Source: Cloacimonetes bacterium SCGC AAA252-N17 (lineage in GTDB: Bacteria > Cloacimonadota > Cloacimonadia > JGIOTU-2). Taken from it: 64,000 nt of DNA. Shown here in pieces: positions 46,332 to 55,493 of the stretch; position 1 is the first letter of the stretch; each line of letters opens with the position of its first letter. Made by a program: the position numbers and the translations under genes. Location: assembly GCA_000404785.1 (NCBI GenBank), contig ASNI01000005.1, positions 12,351-76,350 on the forward strand, read 5' to 3'. The notes under the pieces are model-generated. The model did not search any database. It saw nothing but the letters and a program-made list of their open reading frames with translations, and was not told the DNA's origin.

Positions 46332-47834
46332 ATGGATAATGAAAATCAACTTATACATGCGAGAAAAGAAAAACTTGGGCGTCTGCTCGAAATGGGAACA
46401 AATCCATTTCCTACAAAAGCAGAACGTTCACACCAAATAAAAGATATTCTCGATGATCCCGGAGCATTTATTGATAATAAAATTTCATTAGATGTTGTCG
46501 GCAGAATTCGTTCTCTCAGAAAAATGGGAAAGGCAAGCTTTTGTCATATCGAAGATGAAACTGGCAAGATCCAGATTTACATCAAACGCGATGATATCGG
46601 GCAGGAGAAATACAAAATTTTCAAACAATGTGACCTTGGAGACTTCGTGCACGTAAAGGGCTTTGTTTTCTATACTCAAACCAACGAGCTCTCCATTCAT
46701 GCAGAGGAGTTCACCTTCCTTGCAAAAGCGATCCGCCCTCTTCCCGTAGTGAAAGAAAAGATAGAGGATGGCAAAAAAGTCGTGTATGATCAATTCGCCG
46801 ACAAAGAACTGCGCTATCGCAAACGCTATCTTGACCTTCTTCTCAATCCTGAAGTGAAAGAAACCTTTAAAACGCGCAGTAAGATCATCAAAATGATGAG
46901 AGAATTCCTCGATGCAAGAGGTTATATCGAAGTAGAAACCCCAATTCTTCAGCCGCTTTACGGCGGTGCAGCAGCACAACCCTTTGTTACGAAACACAAC
47001 AAACTCGACATGGAACTGTATCTCCGAATCGCAGATGAGCTTTATCTAAAACGGCTGATAATCGGCGGTTTTGAAAAGGTGTATGAGGTGTGCAAGGACT
47101 TTCGTAATGAAGGTATGGATAGAACGCATAATCCCGAATTCACCCAGATAGAATTATACGAAGCATATGCAGATTATAATGATATTATGACCCTTGTCGA
47201 AGATATGCTCACAGGCATTGCGCATGAAGTATGCGGCACTCTGAAAATCAAATATGATGCGCATACGATTAATCTGTCAAAACCATGGCAGAGGAGACCT
47301 ATGCTTGATCTCATCAAAGAATATGCGGGAATCGATGTTGAGAATTCAAATATGGATGAACTTCTTGCTTTTTGTAAAGAGCATGAGATCGAACTCGATG
47401 TGAAGAGTTTTGGAAAAATTATTGATGAGATATTTAAGCGCTTTGTAGAAGACAATCTCATCCAACCTACTTTTGTGATAGATTACCCCAAAGAGATATC
47501 ACCACTTGCAAAATCCAAGCCCGAAAATCTTCAACTTGTTGAGCGCTTCGAGATATTTATCGGTGGGCTGGAACTCGGGAACTGTTTTAGTGAATTGAAC
47601 GATCCGATCGATCAAAGAGAACGGCTTGAAAGCCAGGCAAAGCAGCGAAAGTTGGGAGATGTCGAGGCAAATGAAGTCGATGAGGATTTCCTCGAAGCAA
47701 TGGAATACGGCATGCCCCCAACAGGCGGACTCGGTCTCGGTATCGACAGGATCGTGATGCTTTTCACAAATTCTCATAATATAAAAGATGTAATTTTATT
47801 CCCGCAAATGCGACCGGATAGTCACAACGAATAA
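46332..47834 (+). CDS. lysS: Lysine--tRNA ligase (class II)
   Basis: The 500-residue product has an OB anticodon-binding domain (ISLDVVGRIRSLRKMGKASF, IQIYIKRDDIG) and class II catalytic motifs: RSKIIKMMREFLDARGYIEVE (motif 1), FRNEGMDRTHNPEFTQIELYEA (motif 2), and GGLGLGIDRIVMLF (motif 3). It charges tRNA-Lys. The prfB-lysS order is widespread. It ends 2 bp before the methyltransferase gene, where an accessory segment begins. Confidence 0.97.
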   Translation: MDNENQLIHARKEKLGRLLEMGTNPFPTKAERSHQIKDILDDPGAFIDNKISLDVVGRIRSLRKMGKASFCHIEDETGKIQIYIKRDDIGQEKYKIFKQCDLGDFVHVKGFVFYTQTNELSIHAEEFTFLAKAIRPLPVVKEKIEDGKKVVYDQFADKELRYRKRYLDLLLNPEVKETFKTRSKIIKMMREFLDARGYIEVETPILQPLYGGAAAQPFVTKHNKLDMELYLRIADELYLKRLIIGGFEKVYEVCKDFRNEGMDRTHNPEFTQIELYEAYADYNDIMTLVEDMLTGIAHEVCGTLKIKYDAHTINLSKPWQRRPMLDLIKEYAGIDVENSNMDELLAFCKEHEIELDVKSFGKIIDEIFKRFVEDNLIQPTFVIDYPKEISPLAKSKPENLQLVERFEIFIGGLELGNCFSELNDPIDQRERLESQAKQRKLGDVEANEVDEDFLEAMEYGMPPTGGLGLGIDRIVMLFTNSHNIKDVILFPQMRPDSHNE

Positions 47835-47836
47835 TA

Positions 47837-49135
47837 ATGAAAACTAAACATACTATAATTTTCGGTGACTCAAGAAATATGGCTGAGGTACGAGACTCTT
47901 CAGTTCAGTTGATAATAACCTCACCACCATATTGGCAATTGAAAGATTACGGTTCTGAAAATCAAATTGGTTTCAATGACTCATACGAAGATTATATTAA
48001 TAATTTAAATGTTGTGTGGAAGGAATGTTATCGCGTTTTGGAAGACGGATGTAAGTTGTGCATCAATATAGGTGATCAATTTGCTCGTTCTGTTTACTAT
48101 GGTAGATATAAGGTCATTCCGATCAGAACAGAGATCATAAAATTTTGTGAAACGATCGGTTTTGACTATATGGGAGCGATCATATGGCAAAAAGTAACAA
48201 CCACACACACAACCGGCGGCGCCACGGTGATGGGCTCATATCCTTATCCAAGGAATGGCATCTTGAAAATTGACTATGAATTCATTCTGATCTTTAAAAA
48301 GCATGGAAAAGCGATTAAGATATCTCGCGAAATTAAAGATAAATCTAAATTAACATCCGAAGAGTGGAATACTTATTTTTCAGGACATTGGAATTTCCCA
48401 GGGGAAAAACAGAATGGTCATCTTGCCATGTTTCCTGAAGAACTACCAAAACGATTGATTAAAATGTTCTCCTTTGTGGGTGAAACTATTCTTGACCCGT
48501 TTTTAGGGAGCGGAACTACTACCCTTGCAGCAAAAAATAATGATAGAAATTCAATAGGTTTTGAAATCAACAATCAATTTCAATCTATTATCAAAAATAA
48601 ATTTGATTTTGAACAACCGATATTATATAGTGATTGTGAAATTACTTTTAAGTACCAATCAGAAATTTTCACTCAAGAACAGATAAATAATAGCATCTCA
48701 AAACTACCTTATATTTTTAAAGATCCCCTAAAATTTGACAGTAAAATTGATCCAAGAAAACTCCAATTCGGTTCAAAAATTGATAATAATTCTAATAACT
48801 CAAAAAATGAATATCATTCAGTGAAAAAAATTATTTCACCGGAACTTGTGATTCTGGATAATGATCTTACAGTTAGACTCATAGGGATCAAAACCAATCC
48901 TGAGAAACAAAAGGAAGCAGTTGATTTCCTGAAGACTATGCTAAACGGATCAAAGGTCTTATTAAAATTTGATAAGAAAAAATATGATTCGGAAAATAAT
49001 CTTTTAGTCTATCTATATTTAAAGAATAAGACATTTGTTAATGCCCATTTAATAAAACAAAATTTAGTTAATGTCGATGCGTCTTATAATTATGAGCATA
49101 TTAATCGTTTTAATAAGTACAAAGGAGAGTTCTAA
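47837..49135 (+). CDS. Site-specific DNA methyltransferase with C-terminal SNase-like domain (type II RM)
   Basis: The 432-residue product has motif IV TSPPYW (28-33) near the start and motif I (ILDPFLGSGTTTLAAKN, about 218-234) later, the order of N4-cytosine/N6-adenine beta-type enzymes; SPPYW favours N4-cytosine. Residues about 330-425 (VILDNDLTVRLIGIK, EAVDFLKTMLNGSKVLLKFD, NNLLVYLYLKNKTFVNAHLI) look like a staphylococcal-nuclease-type domain. It would protect host sites from the endonuclease encoded next, whose ATG overlaps the last base of this gene. The SNase part may aid DNA binding or be inactive. AT-rich codon use suggests acquisition. Confidence 0.88.
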   Translation: MKTKHTIIFGDSRNMAEVRDSSVQLIITSPPYWQLKDYGSENQIGFNDSYEDYINNLNVVWKECYRVLEDGCKLCINIGDQFARSVYYGRYKVIPIRTEIIKFCETIGFDYMGAIIWQKVTTTHTTGGATVMGSYPYPRNGILKIDYEFILIFKKHGKAIKISREIKDKSKLTSEEWNTYFSGHWNFPGEKQNGHLAMFPEELPKRLIKMFSFVGETILDPFLGSGTTTLAAKNNDRNSIGFEINNQFQSIIKNKFDFEQPILYSDCEITFKYQSEIFTQEQINNSISKLPYIFKDPLKFDSKIDPRKLQFGSKIDNNSNNSKNEYHSVKKIISPELVILDNDLTVRLIGIKTNPEKQKEAVDFLKTMLNGSKVLLKFDKKKYDSENNLLVYLYLKNKTFVNAHLIKQNLVNVDASYNYEHINRFNKYKGEF

Positions 49136-49770
49136 TGGCAAAGGAATGGATATTAAATAGCGCAATGAATCGCTTTCAACTTAATTTTAAACGTAATGTT
49201 GGCGCCACTTCTGAAAGCATAAGGAAATGTGCTCCAAAAACAGTTGATGAATGGCGTACTTACTATTTTTCTACTGTAAAGCCAAAGGAGCACATAGAGG
49301 AACTTGGAAGAAAATTATATATTAAAATCACTGAGGTCATCCAAGCTGAGGTTGAGGAAATCACCGAAACCGATTGCATTGATTACATGATCAATATGGT
49401 CATCGATCGCACATTCGATGGCTATCAAAGAGAAATACGGACTATTTACGGACAGCTTTCTCAAATATTGAATGTTAAGATCGAACCTGCACCAGATGAA
49501 TGGGACCGGTTGTATAATGTAGATTTTTTCATTAAAATTAAGGACAAATATATTGGACTTCAAATCAAACCTGTAAGTGAAGGAATCCAATTATCCCAAA
49601 TTTTTAAAGAAAAAGAACTTCAAAGAAAAACACATGAAAAATTCACTAATAATTTTGGCGGTAAGGTTTTCTATATTTACTCAGGAAAAGAGGTATCCAA
49701 AAAAATAATAAAGAATCCTGAAGTAATTTCTGAAATCGAAAATGAAATTAGTAGATTAAAAAATATATAA
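49135..49770 (+). CDS. MjaI-like type II restriction endonuclease
   Basis: The 211-residue product opens AKEWILNSAMNRFQLNFKRN and has IRKCAPKTVDEWRTYYF and DCIDYMINMVIDRTFDGYQRE. I recognise these as the MjaI family, whose archaeal founder cuts CTAG. A PD-(D/E)xK-like core may be Asp130 (YNVDFF) and Gln143-x-Lys145 (GLQIK). It overlaps the methyltransferase stop by one base, so toxin and protection are coupled. Specificity CTAG is inference from family and from scarcity of CTAG in the window. Confidence 0.85.
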   Translation: MAKEWILNSAMNRFQLNFKRNVGATSESIRKCAPKTVDEWRTYYFSTVKPKEHIEELGRKLYIKITEVIQAEVEEITETDCIDYMINMVIDRTFDGYQREIRTIYGQLSQILNVKIEPAPDEWDRLYNVDFFIKIKDKYIGLQIKPVSEGIQLSQIFKEKELQRKTHEKFTNNFGGKVFYIYSGKEVSKKIIKNPEVISEIENEISRLKNI

Positions 49771-49778
49771 GGATTGTT

Positions 49779-51833
49779 ATGACTATTAAAAATCTCTATG
49801 CAGAAGAGAATCAAAACTTGCAGGAAAAGTACGAGAAATCGATAGAATCTATCAAAAATATAGTAAACAAAACTCAAAATCTCGAAGCTTATCCTGACAA
49901 AAAAGAGTTCATTGAATTTTTCTATGATCTTGGTGTGTTCATCTTGAAAATGTATGAATTTGAAAGGCATGATCAATCCGAACACTTCTCTTCACGCTCA
50001 ACCCTGGAACTGATGGAGGAAAACACATCATTTTTTGCTGATGTGCTTCCCGAAAATTATGACACAAGCTGGGCTAATCCAACCTATGCAGTTCAAAAAC
50101 TCAGTGACAATTTCGGGCAGCTTTTCTCATTCTTCTTTACTCAAACAAGAAAATTTATCCATTACGCATTCCTTCATAAGCGTTTTGCGATGGCAGAATG
50201 GAATGAATTGTATATCGAAGCGTTTCATCTCATTGAAGATGTGTTACCCAACTATGAAGAACTAAGAAATGTCATGACTAAGCTTGATACTCAATACAGA
50301 ATGAAAGATCAACAGATCCGCCTGATGGAAACCTATGATCCGGACTTTGAATACTATATCAACATCATTAAAGAAGAAAATCTTTCTGATGAAAGGTATC
50401 TTTTCAGGCTTGGCTGCTACATCAACGATAATGTTATTCGTGTCGCACGGCATCTTCAAACATTGTCCGCGGAAAAAGTGAAAGAGCTTGCCTTGTTCAT
50501 GGCTGATGCGTACGAGCTTGGTTTTACGAATTCTAATAAAGACATGTCCAAGAAATCTACGGTGATGCTGATATATCCTGCCGGATTCGAAAGAATTATC
50601 AAATATCTGTTAGACGCCCTTCAGGCCAAAGGATTGAAAGTAATCGCGAGAAGAGTGACCGGAGCTACCACCAACAAACAATATCACTACGATCACAGGT
50701 TTGATGGCGCACTTTTCCTCGACGAAGGAATTGTCCAAAAAATAAAAGAAAATCTTCCTAAAGCTCACAAGCTCTGCAAAAAATATACAGACAAATATTC
50801 GGGCTTGATATATTTTGAAACTTTCGGGGAAGAACCCTTCAGCCCAAAAGCAAAAAAAGAATGTCTTAAACTCAACAAAGATCAACAAAAATTGGTGCAG
50901 CAGATACAGCAGATTGCGAGTCAAATCACCTACACATACACCCCCCGTGAGGAAACAAGCTTCAGTATTATTTCATTCCCCACTCCTGACATTGGTGAGA
51001 AGTTTGAAGAGATATTTGATGCCACCTATGAGATCAACATGCTGAAGAATGAAGTATATGAGCCGATCCAGCAGAAGATCATCGATGCACTCGATATTGC
51101 GGAGTACGCTCACATAAAGGGTAAAGGAAGCAACCAAACTGACTTGAAAGTGCGACTTCCAGAAATAACCGACCCGAAGAAGCAAACCAACTTTGTGAAC
51201 TGCACTGCTGATGTGAATATTCCCCTTGGTGAAGTATTTACTACCCCTCAACTCACAGGTACAAATGGCATCCTGCATATTGAGGACACCTATTTAGGCG
51301 GACTGAAATATAAAGATCTTAAGCTCACATTCAAGGATGGTTTTGTAGAAGATTATTCCTGTTTGAATTTCGAGAATCTTGAAGAGAACAGGAAATATAT
51401 TGAAGAGAATATTTTATTTCCTCATAAAACACTTCCTATGGGTGAATTTGCTATCGGTACCAATACATTGGCTTATATCGTTGCACAAAAATTTAATATC
51501 CTTCGCCTGCTTCCAGTCCTCATTATTGAAAAAATGGGTCCTCATTTTGCAGTTGGTGATACATGCTTTACCTTTGAGGAGGATAAACAAGTGTACAATC
51601 CCGACGGCAAAGAGATCATTGCACGTGATAATGAAAAAACAATTCTAAGAAAAAAAGATATGAGCAAAGCTTATACATTCACTCATATTGACATTACACT
51701 TCCCTATGAAGCTATTGGACATATTACAGCCGTAAGTAAAAATGGGACAAAAATTGACATCATCAGATACGAAAGATTTGTTTTGAAAGGTACGGAAAAA
51801 TTAAACGTACCTTTAGATGAATACTATACATAA
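49779..51833 (+). CDS. M29-type metallo-aminopeptidase with long N-terminal extension
   Basis: The 684-residue product matches aminopeptidase family M29 only from about residue 262 (STVMLIYPAGFERIIKYLLD). Likely dinuclear-metal ligands are Glu485 (GEVFTTP), Glu556 (GEFAIGT), His589 (GPHFAVGDTC), His636 and Asp638 (THIDIT). The position of the conserved active-site Tyr, seven residues after the first His, is Cys596. Residues 1-260 are helical, Tyr/Phe-rich and unrecognised; typical M29 proteins are about 370-410 residues. It probably trims N-terminal residues from peptides in the cytoplasm, unless the Cys has changed activity. It starts 8 bp after the endonuclease gene. Confidence 0.75.
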   Translation: MTIKNLYAEENQNLQEKYEKSIESIKNIVNKTQNLEAYPDKKEFIEFFYDLGVFILKMYEFERHDQSEHFSSRSTLELMEENTSFFADVLPENYDTSWANPTYAVQKLSDNFGQLFSFFFTQTRKFIHYAFLHKRFAMAEWNELYIEAFHLIEDVLPNYEELRNVMTKLDTQYRMKDQQIRLMETYDPDFEYYINIIKEENLSDERYLFRLGCYINDNVIRVARHLQTLSAEKVKELALFMADAYELGFTNSNKDMSKKSTVMLIYPAGFERIIKYLLDALQAKGLKVIARRVTGATTNKQYHYDHRFDGALFLDEGIVQKIKENLPKAHKLCKKYTDKYSGLIYFETFGEEPFSPKAKKECLKLNKDQQKLVQQIQQIASQITYTYTPREETSFSIISFPTPDIGEKFEEIFDATYEINMLKNEVYEPIQQKIIDALDIAEYAHIKGKGSNQTDLKVRLPEITDPKKQTNFVNCTADVNIPLGEVFTTPQLTGTNGILHIEDTYLGGLKYKDLKLTFKDGFVEDYSCLNFENLEENRKYIEENILFPHKTLPMGEFAIGTNTLAYIVAQKFNILRLLPVLIIEKMGPHFAVGDTCFTFEEDKQVYNPDGKEIIARDNEKTILRKKDMSKAYTFTHIDITLPYEAIGHITAVSKNGTKIDIIRYERFVLKGTEKLNVPLDEYYT

Positions 51834-51841
51834 GGAGATTA

Positions 51842-52750
51842 ATGAAAATATACAGAATTGCACTCGTCACTTTTTTGGTTACACTTCTGCTGATAGGATG
51901 CAGCCAGAATGCTCCACTTGGATCAAAGAAAAATCCGATAAAGATGTACTTTGTTCCTTCTATGGAAGCAGGAAAGATCGTTACCGGCGGTCGGGAGATC
52001 GCTGATTATCTCCAAGAAAAAACAGGTTATTTTTTCAAAGTTGCAGTGCCAACAAGCTATGCTTCGGTCATTGAAGCGATCGGTACTGACGAGACTGATA
52101 TTGCATGGCTTGCTACTTTTGCTTACATACTTGCAAATGAAAAGTTCGGTGCAGAAGTCGAGCTCACAACAGTACGTAACGGTTTGGAAAAATACAAGGG
52201 ACAATTTGTTGCCCTGGCAGGAAGCGGTATAGAAGATATCAATGATATTGAAGGCAAGGTGATCGCATTTACCGATGCAGCCTCTACTTCTGGATATATC
52301 TATCCTTCTGCATTGCTCGCAAAAAAGGGTATTAAACCTGCAAGATCACTCTTTGCCGGTGGTCATCCACAAGCGATTCTTTCAGTCTATCAGGGCACTG
52401 CCGATGTTGGCTGTACTTTCTGGTCTCCCGTTGATGAAAATGGCGACATTCATGATGCGCGCAGAGCGGTTATAGAAACTTACCCGGATATTGTTGATAA
52501 GATAAAAATAATTGGATATACGGAATGGATACCAAATGATACTGTAACGTTCCGAAAAGGATTTCCTGAAGATATGAGAATTAAAATTGTGGATTCACTT
52601 GTAGAATTTGCAAACACAGAGGAAGGTCACCAGATATTGCTTGATCTTCTTGATATTGATAACTTTGTCCGTGCCGATGACTCAGATTATGATGTCGTAA
52701 GAGAAACGCTTCAGACGCTGGGCTCAAATGCATCCCAATTCATAAAATGA
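51842..52750 (+). CDS. phnD: PhnD-type phosphonate/phosphite ABC transporter binding lipoprotein
   Basis: The 302-residue product has a lipobox at Cys20 (LLLIGCSQN). The PhnD family pattern follows: KMYFVPSMEAGKIVTGGREI, YLQEKTGYFFKVAVPTSYAS, IAWLATFAYILAN, GKVIAFTDAASTSGYIYPSA and GGHPQAILSVYQGTADVG. Members bind phosphonate, phosphite or related anions outside the inner membrane and hand them to PhnE. Ligand type cannot be decided. It overlaps phnC by 4 bp. Confidence 0.9.
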   Translation: MKIYRIALVTFLVTLLLIGCSQNAPLGSKKNPIKMYFVPSMEAGKIVTGGREIADYLQEKTGYFFKVAVPTSYASVIEAIGTDETDIAWLATFAYILANEKFGAEVELTTVRNGLEKYKGQFVALAGSGIEDINDIEGKVIAFTDAASTSGYIYPSALLAKKGIKPARSLFAGGHPQAILSVYQGTADVGCTFWSPVDENGDIHDARRAVIETYPDIVDKIKIIGYTEWIPNDTVTFRKGFPEDMRIKIVDSLVEFANTEEGHQILLDLLDIDNFVRADDSDYDVVRETLQTLGSNASQFIK

Positions 52751-53514
52751 AAAATATAATAAAACTGACCGACTTGCATAAGACCTACGAGGGAGGTACA
52801 CACGCACTCAAAGGTGTCAACCTCGAAGTTAAAGAGGGGGAATTTCTTATTCTCCTCGGCTTATCCGGATCCGGTAAATCAACGCTGCTAAGATGTATGA
52901 ACCGGCTTATCGAACCCACTTCAGGAGAGATAGAGATCGATAACGAAAATGTCATTACGGCAAAAGGTAAACTGCTTCGGAAAATACGTCGCCACATTGG
53001 CATGATATTTCAGCAATTCAATCTTATCAAAAATCTGAGCGCGCTGACGAATGTTCTTTCCGGAAAGCTTGGTTATGTATCGCTATGGCATGCGATCACC
53101 TTTTCCATGCACAAAAATGATGTTGCCCTTGCAATGAGTAATCTGAAACGGGTTGGACTTGACCAGTTTGCAAAGAACACAGCAAGAAATCTGAGCGGTG
53201 GCCAGCAGCAGCGTGTAGCAATTGCTAGAGCACTTATGCAGAATCCAAAAGTAATTTTTGCAGACGAACCTGTCGCCAGTCTTGATCCGGCTACTGCTGA
53301 TTCTGTAATGAGATATCTTGGAGAACTTAATACAAATGACAACATCACTATTCTTTGTTCACTGCACTTTCTGAGTCTTGCCAGGAAATACGGCACTCGT
53401 GTTGTCGCCCTGAAAGATGGTAATATTGTTTTTGATGGTACTCCAAAAGAAATTGATGAGAAAAAATTTAAAGATATTTATGGAGAAGATGCAGAGGAGG
53501 TTGAGATAAGATGA
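52747..53514 (+). CDS. phnC: PhnC-type ABC transporter ATPase
   Basis: The 255-residue product has Walker A GLSGSGKST (38-46), the Q-loop (MIFQQFNLIKNLSALTNVL), signature LSGGQQQR (about 149-156), and Walker B VIFADEPVASLDP. These and the sequence KVSLWHAITF-like PhnC insert fit phosphonate importers. It powers uptake with PhnD and PhnE, whose genes overlap it by 4 bp on each side. Confidence 0.93.
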   Translation: MKNIIKLTDLHKTYEGGTHALKGVNLEVKEGEFLILLGLSGSGKSTLLRCMNRLIEPTSGEIEIDNENVITAKGKLLRKIRRHIGMIFQQFNLIKNLSALTNVLSGKLGYVSLWHAITFSMHKNDVALAMSNLKRVGLDQFAKNTARNLSGGQQQRVAIARALMQNPKVIFADEPVASLDPATADSVMRYLGELNTNDNITILCSLHFLSLARKYGTRVVALKDGNIVFDGTPKEIDEKKFKDIYGEDAEEVEIR

Positions 53515-54722
53515 AGAAGAAATGTAAAACAATAGCCGTTATTCAATCACTCGCAACCGACCTTCTTTTCTGGATATATATATTTGGTTGTATGTACTAT
53601 CTTATGCATAAGTGGTCAGGTTTTACTGCCAAATTATTCTATGTCGGAATAGCTGCTATCGTTGCCACGATCATTTTTCAACTCATTCGAGGATCAATTG
53701 GCGTAAAATTATTTTTATCTTCCGGAAAGCCGAAAAGAAGTGTGCTCAAATCTGTGTGGGGCTATCTTACCCTTCTATCACTGGTCGTCACTTTTGTGGT
53801 AGGCGTGAATATTGTACATGTGGACTTCTATAAGTTTTTCACCAAGTTTCAAAATGCAGGCGGCATTGCATCAGGTATTTTTAATCCCAGTGTTACGGAA
53901 TACTCTCTGTCTGCTGCATCTATTGATGAACTGGAAAAGGAGAACCTTCCTCCTGATGTTCTCAAGACACTTGAAGGTATTCAGAACAGAAAATATTCAA
54001 CAAAGAAAGTGTTTCTTAAAGATCTTCAAAAAAGACTTGGAGAATCAACCTTACAGGAATACAAATCAAATATATTACAGAGTGCGAAAAAGAGTAACGA
54101 ACTTCTTAATATCGCGCTCTCTGCACTTGCCGAGACTATTTTCCTTGCCTTGCTGGCAACGATCTTTGCCATCCCCTTTGCTTTTGTGCTCAGCTTTTTT
54201 GCGGCGCGGAATCTCATGCCCCGCACATGGCTCGGGAATATTGTGTATATACTTATTCGGACTGTTGCAACCATCTTCCGCTCGATCGAAGCAATTGTCT
54301 GGGCGATCATTTTCAGTGTGTGGGTGGGCATCGGTCCTTTTGCCGGTATGCTTGCACTTATGATACACTCCATTGCAGCACTCACGAAACTCTACTCCGA
54401 ACAGATCGAAAATATTGATACCGGTCCTGTGGAAGCGATCAAGGCAACCGGTGCGAGCACTCTTCAAACCTGGATTTACGCGGTGATACCGCAGATAGTC
54501 TCACCATTTCTGGCGTTCACGATATACCGTTGGGACATAAATGTGCGTATGGCAACGATCGTTGGTTTTGTGGGCGGCGGCGGTATCGGTCTGCTCCTTC
54601 TTCAACAGCAGCAGCTCCTTCGCTGGCATAATGTTGGTTTGCTGATATGGCTTATTGCATTTGTGGTCTGGGTTATGGATATGACCAGTGCACGGGTGCG
54701 TGAAAAGCTTATCGGGATGTAA
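53511..54722 (+). CDS. phnE: PhnE-type ABC transporter permease
   Basis: The 403-residue product is longer than the usual 260-290-residue PhnE because of an N-terminal part with about three extra hydrophobic segments and a periplasmic stretch (residues about 120-190). The canonical permease core follows: LSALAETIFLALLATIFAIP, TVATIFRSIEAIVWAIIFSV, and the EAA loop EAIKATGASTLQTWIYAVIP. It forms the membrane channel of the PhnDCE system. No C-P lyase or phosphite dehydrogenase gene is near, so the use of the imported anion is unknown. Confidence 0.9.
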   Translation: MKKKCKTIAVIQSLATDLLFWIYIFGCMYYLMHKWSGFTAKLFYVGIAAIVATIIFQLIRGSIGVKLFLSSGKPKRSVLKSVWGYLTLLSLVVTFVVGVNIVHVDFYKFFTKFQNAGGIASGIFNPSVTEYSLSAASIDELEKENLPPDVLKTLEGIQNRKYSTKKVFLKDLQKRLGESTLQEYKSNILQSAKKSNELLNIALSALAETIFLALLATIFAIPFAFVLSFFAARNLMPRTWLGNIVYILIRTVATIFRSIEAIVWAIIFSVWVGIGPFAGMLALMIHSIAALTKLYSEQIENIDTGPVEAIKATGASTLQTWIYAVIPQIVSPFLAFTIYRWDINVRMATIVGFVGGGGIGLLLLQQQQLLRWHNVGLLIWLIAFVVWVMDMTSARVREKLIGM

Positions 54723-54770
54723 CTCGTCGAGTTATTTAATGTAAAATCAAAATAAAAATTTGGAGGAAAC

Positions 54771-55493
54771 ATGCCAAAAGATCAACTAAGTCATTATAGA
54801 AAAAAAAATAAGCTTATATTTGAGATTAAATATAATCCAATCGCAGAAACAGCTGACAGAAGAGGTAATACAATATCAAAACTACAAACAAAATTTAAAA
54901 ATAAAATGCAAGAATGGAAAATGCAAAATGTTGGTATTATTGTATTAGACGATTTAAAAAATACTAATAAACAAATATTTATTGATCATATGCGTTCATA
55001 TATTCATTATGAAGATGTATCAACTCTTCAAGAATTTTACGATGACACAAAAAGATTTTTGGAAGTACTGTTTGACCTTTTTAAAGGACAAATTAAGGAA
55101 ATAAAACAAATTAAAATAGATTTTGCTAGTATTTTCATTAGCAAAGAATTCAAAAATTTTCAGGATGTTTTTAATAGAATCATGGTAACCTTTTATAATC
55201 AGAAAATTCCACTTTCTATAAAACCAAACGATTGCAGATTTGAACTTGAACATGACTTCGGTAATATATTTATTGGTCCAATCAAAAAAGATGAGAATTT
55301 TATTAAAGACACCTTTAATTGTCTTTACACTAACATCCCAGATTTCGGTTTTTTTGTTGGATTGAATAATCAAATTGTAGATTTAAAGGAAATTACTTTA
55401 AAAGATGTTATTGAAGCGTTTGATAAATTATTCAATTTAACACAAAACATTGAAAGTGAAATTGTAAATGGAATAATTGAGGTGATGAAGTGA
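54771..55493 (+). CDS. Unknown soluble protein (pair member 1)
   Basis: The 240-residue product is AT-rich in coding and has many Lys, Phe, Ile and Asn residues. It starts PKDQLSHYRKKNKLIFEIKY and has no signal or membrane segment. The general arrangement, KLIFEIKYNPIAETADRRGN with a later DCRFELEHDF, loosely recalls the TIGR04255 group, but I do not claim it. GGAGG at 54762-54766 precedes the ATG. Its TGA overlaps the GTG of the next gene (GTGA), so the two are translated together. Base composition differs from the phn genes upstream, suggesting transfer. Confidence 0.6.
   Translation: MPKDQLSHYRKKNKLIFEIKYNPIAETADRRGNTISKLQTKFKNKMQEWKMQNVGIIVLDDLKNTNKQIFIDHMRSYIHYEDVSTLQEFYDDTKRFLEVLFDLFKGQIKEIKQIKIDFASIFISKEFKNFQDVFNRIMVTFYNQKIPLSIKPNDCRFELEHDFGNIFIGPIKKDENFIKDTFNCLYTNIPDFGFFVGLNNQIVDLKEITLKDVIEAFDKLFNLTQNIESEIVNGIIEVMK

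Noticed and set aside
53812..54363. 183-codon plus-strand frame inside phnE
   Set aside because: It is an out-of-frame shadow of the permease; composition is dominated by Leu, Ser and Arg.
54075..54467. 130-codon minus-strand open frame inside phnE
   Set aside because: It is a shadow of the permease core on the other strand and has an implausible His/Arg/Cys-rich composition.
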